Shown: one piece after another, positions 15,963 through 23,472 of the stretch
Numbering within the stretch: the stretch's first letter is position 1
Layout of the letters: the number at the start of each line of letters is the position of its first letter
NCBI RefSeq assembly: GCF_037138995.1
Contig: NZ_JBAXHI010000021.1
Location: forward strand, 1 to 64,000
Direction: 5' to 3'
DNA: 64,000 nt
DNA from: Chlorohelix sp037138995
Lineage (GTDB): Bacteria > Chloroflexota > Chloroflexia > Chloroheliales > Chloroheliaceae
The notes under the pieces: generated by a model
The model's database searches: none
Told to the model about the DNA's origin: nothing
Seen by the model: only the letters and a program-made list of their open reading frames with translations
Made by a program: the position numbers and the translations under genes

Positions 15963-16694
15963 TTGCAATCTATTATTGGTAATTCCTCAGCTTATCGTCA
16001 ATTGATTCTGCGGGACCTCGGTTTGGCATGCGGACTTAGTATAGCCGCCTTGCTGTTTATATTTCTGGCATTTTCGATTTCCATTTGGATATTGGCGCTA
16101 GGCTTGCCTCTTTTAGCAGGGGCATTCTGGTTTGGCAATCGTGGAAGTGTTGCGTTACAGAAACAGCGTAGTCAGGAACGATTGGCAACACTATTAAGCA
16201 AGGTTTTGGGTGAGAACTATATCTATTTTCTCAACCTTTTGTTGCCTGAGAACCGTTCGGTTGGCATGATTGATGGGGTGCTATTAGGTCCTCATGGCGC
16301 GTTGGTACTAGAAGTATCCAGCATTTCTGGTCAGTATATTTGCGAGGGAGACACTTGGTACAGGTACATGGGAGGCAACGATTCGACTGCCAAAAAGCAA
16401 CCTAACCGTAAACGTATCAAGGATAGCCCTACTTGGAAGGTGATACGTGCTGCTCGTGAGGTAAAATCGTGGCTTTCAGTACGAAACTTACCTCAAGTGC
16501 CGGTTCAACCGATAGTGGTGTTGGATAGGGGCAAATTATTTTCTTCTACACACCCCAATTGCCCTATTGTCGAACATGCTGATTTGGTGACTTATCTCAA
16601 AGAGCAAATATCCCCCAAAGGGTCTTCTTTCGAGGCAACTGACGTTAGCGAAAGTACCTTGGAGCAGATTATCCATCGCTTGAAAAACCATTGA
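15963..16694 (+). CDS. NERD-domain membrane protein
   Basis: A 243-residue protein starting at a TTG preceded by AGAGG. Two hydrophobic segments (about residues 20-62) are followed by a nuclease-related (NERD) region: 'NRSVGMIDGVLLGPHGALVLEVSSISGQY'-type core (shown as D-G-V-L and L-E-V). The canonical E-x-K of the nuclease-like site reads E-V-S here, so catalysis is doubtful. C-terminal 'VPVQPIVVLDRGK' also fits NERD proteins. Its role within this operon is unknown. Confidence 0.75.
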   Translation: MQSIIGNSSAYRQLILRDLGLACGLSIAALLFIFLAFSISIWILALGLPLLAGAFWFGNRGSVALQKQRSQERLATLLSKVLGENYIYFLNLLLPENRSVGMIDGVLLGPHGALVLEVSSISGQYICEGDTWYRYMGGNDSTAKKQPNRKRIKDSPTWKVIRAAREVKSWLSVRNLPQVPVQPIVVLDRGKLFSSTHPNCPIVEHADLVTYLKEQISPKGSSFEATDVSESTLEQIIHRLKNH

Positions 16695-16718
16695 ACCAAT
16701 TCTATCAAGGTGTTTTTT

Positions 16719-17768
16719 GTGGGAATTTATGATAATCAGATTCGCCTAGGGCTTGATTTCCTAGTAAAAATACAGAACCCCGATGGTGGCTGGGGTTATA
16801 AGGTGGGTGGGCAAAGCTTTGTAGAACCAACTGCTTTGGCATTGTTGGTGCTTTTCCATCCCAATATTGGGGCTGGTAGGTTGAATGCACCTCAGCCCTA
16901 TGTGGATGCGGTTCAGAAGGGACTTACTAGGCTTCGCGCCGACCAGCATCCAGACGGTGGGTGGGGAATTTTCAAGGAAGATCAGTTTAGCGGCTGGATG
17001 ACTTATCCTGCTACATGGTGTTTTAATATTTTGCTGCGAATCCCAGAATTAGCTGCGCTCTATGCCAAACCTGAAGATGTTGATTCACGAAGTAGCGCAC
17101 GCAGCTTGATTTTGAATAAACAGCGTGAGCCAAAAGTTACTCAGAAAGAATGGGATATTTATAAAAAGCTACTAAGTATTGACTCCAATCTGTTGGGTTG
17201 GAAATGGGGACCTAACGCTACTGAAGCAGGTTTTGTGATTCCAACCGCTCTGGCAATGATAGCCTTGACCGTGGAAGACAGAACGATAGTAGCTGATAGC
17301 GACCAGATTCGAGAAGGTAAGGCTTACCTGCGTGATCGCGCTTGCGCCGTAGGTGGTTGGAACGTTGGTAATCCTTATATGTATGATAAACAATTGCCAC
17401 CAACACCGGATGGAACTGCCTATGCTTTATTGGCTTTTGCCGTTACGCTCAGCACTTCGGATTTTGGCGGCACACAGGAAGTATGGCGTGGTGTTTCAGT
17501 GCTGTCCGATTTTTTAGAAGAAACTTACAGTGACCATGTGTTGGCTCTTGGCTTGTTGTCTTTACGCTTTTACCCTGATATAGGTACTAACAACTCTGAC
17601 CGTATGGGTCGCTTTTATATAAAATTACTTAAAGGCACTCCTTCCCAAACCGGTAAACCCGCCTCAAAAGGACAAGCTCTTAGTGGTGGCTGGATGACTA
17701 GCCCTCATACTACTGCGTTAGCAATTCTAGCTTTAAGTGATAATCTTTATTTTGTGCAACCGCAATGA
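16719..17768 (+). CDS. prenyltransferase/squalene-cyclase-fold repeat protein
   Basis: About 349 residues with alpha/alpha-barrel repeats carrying QW-like motifs: 'QNPDGGWGYK' (about 23), 'QHPDGGWGIF' (about 86), 'AVGGWNVGNP' (about 210) and 'ALSGGWMTSPHTTALAIL' (about 325). The DXDD motif of squalene-hopene cyclases is not seen, and the protein is half the length of those enzymes, so it is unlikely to be a standard cyclase. AAGG stands eight bases before the GTG at 16719, preferred over a GTG at 16710. It overlaps the next gene by four bases. Confidence 0.75.
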   Translation: MGIYDNQIRLGLDFLVKIQNPDGGWGYKVGGQSFVEPTALALLVLFHPNIGAGRLNAPQPYVDAVQKGLTRLRADQHPDGGWGIFKEDQFSGWMTYPATWCFNILLRIPELAALYAKPEDVDSRSSARSLILNKQREPKVTQKEWDIYKKLLSIDSNLLGWKWGPNATEAGFVIPTALAMIALTVEDRTIVADSDQIREGKAYLRDRACAVGGWNVGNPYMYDKQLPPTPDGTAYALLAFAVTLSTSDFGGTQEVWRGVSVLSDFLEETYSDHVLALGLLSLRFYPDIGTNNSDRMGRFYIKLLKGTPSQTGKPASKGQALSGGWMTSPHTTALAILALSDNLYFVQPQ

Positions 17769-18826
17769 CAATAAATCCTAATCGTCCCAGACGTAGAGTG
17801 CTAAGTCGCCGTCAATTTACACGCCTGATGCTTACAGGTGCAATTGGTGGCTCTGTAGTGTTGGCTGAGTTTGTCAGCCGTCCACTTGGGATAATTAAGT
17901 GGATTAGCTTAAATTTCCGCCGACTCGGCAAGGGCTTTGGAGAGAAATCACAGGTGGCGATAGTTAACGCGACCTATGAGGGGGATATTTTAACCCCGCT
18001 ACGAACTGCTTGGGAAGCGGTAGATACCCCTTCTGCAACAGGTAAGCGTGTCGTTTTAAAGCCAAATATTATTTATAACTTCCCCGGTTCAGCTATTAAT
18101 ACTCACCCTGCCGTACTGGAAGCAGCTATACGGCTTTTCCGGGAGCAGGGCGCAAAAGAGGTTATCGTGGCGGAAGGCTCAGCTTACCAGCGCGATATTA
18201 CCGATTTGTTATATCAAAGCGGCATTCAGAAGGTGCTGGATAGCCTGAATGTGCCTTTCGTAGATTTGAACCACGATGACTTGGTTAAGGTTAATACCAA
18301 AGGTGGTTATAACAGTCTGGAATTTATGTGGTTGCCCAAGACAATCGCTCAAGCAGAGTTGCTGGTTTCGATGCCTAAAATGAAAACCCATCACTGGGCA
18401 GGGGTGACTCTGAGTATGAAGAATCTGTATGGGATTGTGCCGGGCATAAAATACGGCTGGCCCAAGAATATTTTGCACGTAACCGGGATTGAGCAAAATA
18501 TCGTTGAGTTGTATGAAACAATGCCTCCACAAGCTACCATTGTAGATGGAATTATGGCAATGGAGGGAGATGGTCCTTTGTTTGGAACACCCAAACCAGC
18601 GCAAGTGCTGGTGATTGGGCGCGATTTGGTAGCGGTTGATGCTACCTGCGCCCGTATAATGGGATTTGAGCCAACCAAAGACTTCCTCAAGCATATCTGG
18701 TATGCCGATTGGCTTGGTCAGGGAGTGATGAGTAAGGATCGGATTATACAGAAAGCTTTACCCGTGGAGAGCGTGAAACAGAGTTTTGTTGCAGCCCCAA
18801 AACCTGAAGATGTAGCCCGATATTAG
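17765..18826 (+). CDS. Tat-exported DUF362 protein
   Basis: A 353-residue protein. The N-terminus 'RRRVLSRRQFTRLMLTGAIG' is a twin-arginine signal followed by a hydrophobic stretch, so it is probably folded with a cofactor before export. The rest matches DUF362: 'VVLKPNIIYN', 'KEVIVAEGSA', 'LVSMPKMKTHHWAGVTLSMKNLYGI' (in part) and 'PQATIVDGIMAMEGDGP'. No ferredoxin cysteine motif is present, unlike longer DUF362 proteins. Its ATG overlaps the stop of the cyclase-fold gene (ATGA), so the two are translationally coupled. Biochemical function is unknown. Confidence 0.88.
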   Translation: MTINPNRPRRRVLSRRQFTRLMLTGAIGGSVVLAEFVSRPLGIIKWISLNFRRLGKGFGEKSQVAIVNATYEGDILTPLRTAWEAVDTPSATGKRVVLKPNIIYNFPGSAINTHPAVLEAAIRLFREQGAKEVIVAEGSAYQRDITDLLYQSGIQKVLDSLNVPFVDLNHDDLVKVNTKGGYNSLEFMWLPKTIAQAELLVSMPKMKTHHWAGVTLSMKNLYGIVPGIKYGWPKNILHVTGIEQNIVELYETMPPQATIVDGIMAMEGDGPLFGTPKPAQVLVIGRDLVAVDATCARIMGFEPTKDFLKHIWYADWLGQGVMSKDRIIQKALPVESVKQSFVAAPKPEDVARY

Positions 18827-18832
18827 GTATAT

Positions 18833-18873
18833 AAAAAAGCAAAGAAGCTCTGGCAAAATCTCCAAAGCTTCTT
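18833..18873 (-). terminator. strong intrinsic terminator on the minus strand
   Basis: On the minus strand AAGAAGCTTTGG, an 8-base loop, CCAGAGCTTCTT (12-bp stem with one G-U) and then TGCTTTTTT. The T run ends seven bases past the stop of the convergent DUF362 gene. On the plus strand the same hairpin has no T run. There is no minus-strand protein gene just upstream, which points to a non-coding transcript. Confidence 0.85.
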
Positions 18874-19115
18874 AAAGTTCTCTATTTAGTTTAGTTTGCT
18901 TGAAGACACGCGGGCTACCTAGCTTATTTACGCCAGCTTAACCTTGCCGCTTTGCGCTACACGGCTTCTCGATTCAAGCATCGGTGAGGGTTCTAGCGGA
19001 ACCAACTTCGAAGTGGATGCGTGGCTTTCTAAACGCCTTTGCATTCCTCTTACTTACACCGGACTACAGGAACCGACTATTGCTTACCGCCCCAGCATAC
19101 TGACTAATTTATCTC
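18833..19115 (-). ncRNA. candidate structured small RNA
   Basis: This segment is more GC-rich than the AT-rich DNA around it and dense in hairpins on the minus strand, and it ends in the terminator above. TGCTTGAA (18980-18973) pairs perfectly with TTCAAGCA (18904-18897), closing 68 bases. Upstream are GGTTC-CGCTA-GAACC and ACTTCGAAGT. The closed part contains GCGCAAAGC (18957-18949) and CTAGGTAGC (18922-18914), which recall the second half of c-di-GMP-I riboswitches, but the first half does not match. No downstream gene is available for a riboswitch. It does not look like tmRNA, RNase P or 6S RNA. The 5' end is a guess. Confidence 0.5.
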
Positions 19116-19338
19116 TTGAGTACCACTGATCACTTCTACTCTACTAATTACCCTACTAACGACCTTGTTAATCATGCAATTTCACTTTTGTTCTGTATGT
19201 ATCTATGCACATCAGTTCAATTGCAATTTAATCACATCTATCTGTTACAACCCGTAGCAATAAAGCTTATCCAGCATATTTAAGCTACAAGTTTACAGCG
19301 ATTTAGTAAAAAAGATCAGGTGCAATAGCACTGGGGCT

Positions 19339-19386
19339 TTATCTGTCTTCCTGCCAAACTCCAAATAGCACATGAGGTTTAACCAT
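19339..19386 (-). CDS. possible 15-codon leader peptide
   Basis: ATG to TAA encodes MVKPHVLFGVWQEDR, with GGAGG nine bases upstream. The ribosome site lies in one arm of an inverted repeat (19361-19407) whose other arm is inside the reading frame. A short stem GTGC-TATT-GCAC and TTTTTT follow the stop. The arrangement resembles an attenuator leader, but the next thing downstream on this strand is the candidate RNA, not a protein gene. Confidence 0.25.
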   Translation of the reverse strand: MVKPHVLFGVWQEDR

Positions 19387-19407
19387 ACCAGTGTACCTCC
19401 TATTTGG
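19361..19407. repeat. inverted repeat overlapping a ribosome site
   Basis: CCAAATAG (19361-19368) with AGGT (19375-19378) pairs with ACCT (19395-19398) and CTATTTGG (19400-19407). On the minus strand the AGGAGGT ribosome site is in the first arm. The remainder of 19130-19684 is AT-rich and shows no gene. Confidence 0.5.
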
Positions 19408-19684
19408 GACTTGCTAGTGAAGCTACCACCAATAACAGAGTAAAAGCGCACTTTTGAGGTGAGCTTCATTATTATCTTCCCAATAATTGTAGCTTCTCAA
19501 TTTATGGGGTGTAGATATTCTCTCTACATTCACAGTATATAGCGGTTTTGTAGCTGAGTCAATAGGGTTTGTGTTAATAATTTACAAATCGTTAACAGGT
19601 ATTATTTGTATAGCGCTTTACAAAGTCCGTGTGATATTTGCCCTTCTTATGCTCTGTAATAAGAGATGTAAGTTTATTAATTTT

Positions 19685-20719
19685 TCATAAAAAGCTTGAG
19701 ATTACGGTCAACGCTTCATCGATTCCGCTTTGTTCTACCTCGTAATGGGTCACAAAGCGGATGGTATAAGGGCCCATTGAGTTAATCAAAATCCCTTTTT
19801 GCTTCAAACTTGTTACCCACTCATCGGCAGTGCGCCCCGAACCAGTCGTATCTGCCATCACAATGTTGGTTTGCACAGTTTCTAGGTCTATTTCCAGTCC
19901 CCTGACCTGTTGTAAGCCTTCGGCAAGGCGTTGTGCGTTGTAGTGATCCTTCCCCAACCGTTTGGTCATTTCAGTGAGCGAAATAAGACCCGCTGCCGCC
20001 AATATACCCGCCTGCCGCATACCACCGCCTAGCATCTTTCGATTTTTGCGGGCGCGTTCAATGAAATCGCGCTTTCCTACCAGCACTGAGCCAACCGGCG
20101 CACCCAAACCTTTTGAGAGGCATAGCTGCACCGAGTCAATTTCGGCTACCAGTTCTCGTACATTTTTGCCAAGATAGGTTGCAGCATTAAATACCCGCGC
20201 TCCATCCAAATGGACAGGTACATCATTAGCATGCGCTGTATCGCAGATTCTTTTTGTATCTTCGATACTCATAACTGTACCGCCCTTACGGTTATGGCTG
20301 TTCTCAAGGCATACTAACCCCGTTACAGGGTAATGTATATTTTTCCCTCTGATGGCATGCGCTATCTGTTCGAGGTTGAGTATGCCCAGACGGTTTTCCT
20401 GAACGGTGTGATACATCAAACCGCCTACTATTGCGCCCCCACCTACCTCATAATAGAAGATGTGAGATTCTGCGCCCATTATTATTTCCTGACCTCTACT
20501 ACAATGTGTAATTACCCCAATCAGATTTCCCATAGTGCCGCTGGTTACAAATAAGCCTGCCTCCTTTCCCATTATTTCGGCGGCGGTTTCTTCCAGTTTG
20601 TTAACGGTAGGGTCTTCTCCATATACGTCATCACCCACCTCAGCTTTGTACATAGCTTCACGCATTGCCGAGGTAGGTTTTGTTACAGTATCGCTGCGTA
20701 AGTCTATAATTCTTGCCAT
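19685..20719 (-). CDS. ltaE: low-specificity L-threonine aldolase
   Basis: A 344-residue PLP enzyme that splits threonine or allo-threonine into glycine and acetaldehyde. It has the family opening 'IDLRSDTVTKPTSAMREAM' and 'EVGDDVYGEDPTVNKLEE' and the PLP-lysine motif 'LCLSKGLGAPVGSVLVG' near residue 200. Length and motifs are normal. It lies 27 bases downstream of the ABC permease gene and may be read from the same transcript. Confidence 0.93.
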   Translation of the reverse strand: MARIIDLRSDTVTKPTSAMREAMYKAEVGDDVYGEDPTVNKLEETAAEIMGKEAGLFVTSGTMGNLIGVITHCSRGQEIIMGAESHIFYYEVGGGAIVGGLMYHTVQENRLGILNLEQIAHAIRGKNIHYPVTGLVCLENSHNRKGGTVMSIEDTKRICDTAHANDVPVHLDGARVFNAATYLGKNVRELVAEIDSVQLCLSKGLGAPVGSVLVGKRDFIERARKNRKMLGGGMRQAGILAAAGLISLTEMTKRLGKDHYNAQRLAEGLQQVRGLEIDLETVQTNIVMADTTGSGRTADEWVTSLKQKGILINSMGPYTIRFVTHYEVEQSGIDEALTVISSFL

Positions 20720-20746
20720 TTTTTTCCTATTATCAATTATGTAAAG

Positions 20747-22270
20747 TTAGAATCTTGAATTGGTTATCCAGCAACCGATTATCGGCGTTAAATTGCCCTC
20801 GATTAATGCGGCTATGAACAGCAATGGTATTATCAACGCCATTAGTTTTACATAGTTTATCAGAGAAAATTGCAGATTGCGACCAATGCTCATGCCATTT
20901 GGTGGCGCTATAAAGCAGGTTGCCACTTGTAGCGCTGCACCGGTAGCCATAATCGCGGCAGGTAACTCTATAATTCCATGCGGTAGTATAAAGCCTATAA
21001 ATAGCAGAAATATATTTGCGCCCGACTGTACCATAATATTACCCAACCCGCCGATTGGGGCTATCGCTGCCATTAGCAGGAGCAAGCCCCCTATCCCCAT
21101 TGATATAAAGCCTAGCCCGCTTCCGATGAGTACCGACTTAACATTGTTGAAGAAAATAAATTGCCATGTTATCCCGTAATCTGCCAGTAATTGGGAATTA
21201 CAGGCTGGATTCTGGACGCTGGCTACCTGCTCTTTGATGCTTCCCTGATATTGCGCCAATAACTCTTTTATCGGTTGTAGGGTTGTAACCCACCAGCCGA
21301 TAAATATTGCAATCACTAGACTCACCACTACCATGATGATAGCCGGTCCATTCAGCTTTATAATCTGGGGGATGTCGTAACGATATAAGCGCCATAAACT
21401 GAATTTTCGCAGGTTGCTTTTCCGGTTATAAATTGTTTCTTCAGGTGTACGTGCAAAGATATAGAAGAAATTGGAGAAGATTGCTTTTATCTTCAAGCTA
21501 TCGCCACCTTCTCGAGAGAGAATTTCTTCACGGTTAAAGACTCTTACGCCGGTGCGGAGTAAAATCACGAAGATAAGCAATAGGCTAAGCAATACAAAGA
21601 AAAGCATATTGCTCTGACCGCTGATTACCAGAAGCGCTTCTATCTGCACGATGATAGTCATTGGCAGAATGACGAAACTGGCTAACAGGTTTGCCCCTCG
21701 CACGCTGGTTGAATGGCTACTTACTATTACTGCCCCTGTCACCATTACCAGTGCTTCTGCTGTACCAAGAAGGATAAAGAAAATGAGGTTTAATGGGTCG
21801 GTTGGCATTGGTCCGCCAGTCAGCAGGATTCCTATAACAAATACCAGTGTGCCGTATGCGCTGGAAAGTATAGTAGGGATTACCGCTGCTAGAAACTTAC
21901 CCATAAATAATTCCAAATCGGTTAAGGGCGCTGAGAGTAAAGCCTCCAAACTGTTACGCTCTTTTTCGCCTACAAAACTTTCAAAGGCGATGATTAGCGA
22001 GAAGGACATCGGGAAGAACCCAACCGATAACGTAGCAAAGGGTAGCACCCTATCCTCGAAAGAACCAGGTTCAAGTTTATCCAGCATAGTTTTGCCGAAC
22101 CTTATAGCCAACACCACCAGCGATGGCACAATGAAGGTCAGACTTATCAGGGGGGAAAGGATTCGCCAATCCCGCATACTGTCTCTAAGTTCGCGCCTTG
22201 TGATTATTAAAGCGCGTGCAATAGAGGAGGGTGGCTGATTACCTATTCTCAAGGTTAAATTTTTTAGCAC
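20747..22270 (-). CDS. ABC-2 permease fused to a SpoIIM-like domain
   Basis: A 507-residue membrane protein. The first part is an ABC-2 export permease: 'ALIITRRELRDSMRDWRILSP', a large loop, then 'FVGEKERNSLEALLSAPLTD' and several helices to about residue 240. After a charged linker (about 245-300) the C-terminal half matches the SpoIIM/DUF95 family: 'FFNNVKSVLIGSGLGF', 'GLLLLMAAIAPIGG' and 'GFILPHGIIELPAAIMATGA'. SpoIIM proteins are usually separate and occur beside ABC exporters, so a fusion fits. It is encoded four bases after the ATPase gene. Confidence 0.85.
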   Translation of the reverse strand: MLKNLTLRIGNQPPSSIARALIITRRELRDSMRDWRILSPLISLTFIVPSLVVLAIRFGKTMLDKLEPGSFEDRVLPFATLSVGFFPMSFSLIIAFESFVGEKERNSLEALLSAPLTDLELFMGKFLAAVIPTILSSAYGTLVFVIGILLTGGPMPTDPLNLIFFILLGTAEALVMVTGAVIVSSHSTSVRGANLLASFVILPMTIIVQIEALLVISGQSNMLFFVLLSLLLIFVILLRTGVRVFNREEILSREGGDSLKIKAIFSNFFYIFARTPEETIYNRKSNLRKFSLWRLYRYDIPQIIKLNGPAIIMVVVSLVIAIFIGWWVTTLQPIKELLAQYQGSIKEQVASVQNPACNSQLLADYGITWQFIFFNNVKSVLIGSGLGFISMGIGGLLLLMAAIAPIGGLGNIMVQSGANIFLLFIGFILPHGIIELPAAIMATGAALQVATCFIAPPNGMSIGRNLQFSLINYVKLMALIIPLLFIAALIEGNLTPIIGCWITNSRF

Positions 22271-22274
22271 TAGC

Positions 22275-23333
22275 TTACGACCTCCTCTTGCTCAGGCTGC
22301 GTTCTTGCGACTTGTTAGCTTCTTCTTTACGGCGGTTTCTAAACCAGCCTTTGCGTTTCCCTTTGAGCTTTAGTAGGGTTTGTTCGCTTTCATCCCGGTT
22401 CTGGCTGGCGGTAGCAGGGGTTCCTGCAATCTTGAGATATACAGATTCAAGGCTACGTGGCGTTTCGCTTATAGTGATTACTTGATAGCCACTTTCTACC
22501 AGAATCTTTAATAAGTGCGGGTTGTATTTTTCTGGCTCCTCGCACCTGTAAGTGAACCAATCAGTGCCTGAATCGATTACTTCAACAAGTTCTTTCAACC
22601 GGGTTGGCAAATTATCCGGGTGCTTATATTGTGCCAACTTTACGGTAAAACTTGGCGCACCAAGTAAACGGCGTTTCAAATCATCTGGGCTTCCTTCGAT
22701 TAGGATTTCGCCTTTGCGAATTATGGCAATATGGTCTGCCAGTTCTTCTGCTTCGTACAGATTGTGGGTACACAAGACAACCGTGCGATTTTGATTTTTT
22801 AATTGAGAAATAGAATCTCGTACCAATTTCGAGCTATAAGGATCCATCGCGCTGGTAGGCTCATCGAGGAATAATACTTTAGGGTCATGGATTAAAGCCC
22901 GGATGAGGGCAGTTTTCTGGCGCATACCTTTTGAATACTCGCCGATTTTTAGCTTTCGAGTTTCCCATAGGTCAAATTGTCGCATCATTTGCTCTGCTCG
23001 TGTGCGTCTGGTTTCTTTAGGCACATTGAAAACTTCTGCGAAGAATTCCAGATATTCTTCAATCCTCATACGCGAGTACAATCCCGGTAACTCAGTCAGA
23101 TGACCGATAGAACGGCGTACTTCAAGGGCTTGTGTTACGGTGTCGTATCCGGCAATTTTGGCATAGCCTTTGGTGGGTGCAAGAATCGCGCTAAGCATAC
23201 GGGTTGTAGTGGTTTTCCCCGCTCCGTTATGCCCCAATAACGCCAAAACCTTTCCTTCTTTAACTGTAAGCGAGACATCCTTTACTGCTGTAAAGTTGCC
23301 GAATTCTTTTGTTAGGTTAACTGCTTCTATCAT
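22275..23333 (-). CDS. ABC transporter ATP-binding protein
   Basis: A 352-residue ATPase that would power the permease encoded directly downstream. Walker A 'GHNGAGKTTTTRML' (about 34-47), signature 'YSKGMRQKTALIRAL' (about 139), Walker B 'VLFLDEPTSAMDP' and H-loop 'VVLCTHNL' are all present, with 'VTISETPRSLESVYLKI' typical of ABC-2 export ATPases. The last 45 residues are a lysine/arginine-rich tail of unknown use. Confidence 0.95.
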   Translation of the reverse strand: MIEAVNLTKEFGNFTAVKDVSLTVKEGKVLALLGHNGAGKTTTTRMLSAILAPTKGYAKIAGYDTVTQALEVRRSIGHLTELPGLYSRMRIEEYLEFFAEVFNVPKETRRTRAEQMMRQFDLWETRKLKIGEYSKGMRQKTALIRALIHDPKVLFLDEPTSAMDPYSSKLVRDSISQLKNQNRTVVLCTHNLYEAEELADHIAIIRKGEILIEGSPDDLKRRLLGAPSFTVKLAQYKHPDNLPTRLKELVEVIDSGTDWFTYRCEEPEKYNPHLLKILVESGYQVITISETPRSLESVYLKIAGTPATASQNRDESEQTLLKLKGKRKGWFRNRRKEEANKSQERSLSKRRS

Positions 23334-23399
23334 AATTCACTTCCAGATAAAAATTGCTTGAAGAAAACTGTATAACGCAAGCTATGGATGTTAGCGATT

Positions 23400-23433
23400 G
23401 CAGGAGCAACCCCGAAATTCGGAACGCTCCTGC
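23400..23433. repeat. hairpin after the glycoside hydrolase gene
   Basis: GCAGGAGC (23400-23407) and GCTCCTGC (23426-23433) are perfect complements; inside, CCGAA and TTCGG also pair. There is no T run on either strand, so it may mark an RNA 3' end or stabilise the transcript rather than act alone as a terminator. Confidence 0.6.
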
Positions 23434-23472
23434 TTTGCGATAATAACTCGAACTTGTTACTGCGGAGTAAAA

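Noticed and set aside
18897..18980. A genuine c-di-GMP-I (GEMM) riboswitch
   Set aside because: Only the second half of the aptamer looks similar; GGGCAAACC and the tetraloop arm are missing, and there is no gene downstream on that strand.
18833..19115. tmRNA, RNase P RNA, SRP or 6S RNA
   Set aside because: None of the conserved segments (tag reading frame and T arm, GAGGAAAGTCC core, SRP tip loop, 6S bubble) was found on either strand.
18944..19129. 61-codon plus-strand ORF in the large gap after DUF362
   Set aside because: It starts at TTG without a ribosome site, lies inside the hairpin-rich candidate RNA and has no recognisable protein features.
20747..22270. Evidence of sporulation from the SpoIIM domain
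   Set aside because: SpoIIM-like domains are widespread in non-spore-formers as ABC exporter partners, and no other sporulation genes are present.
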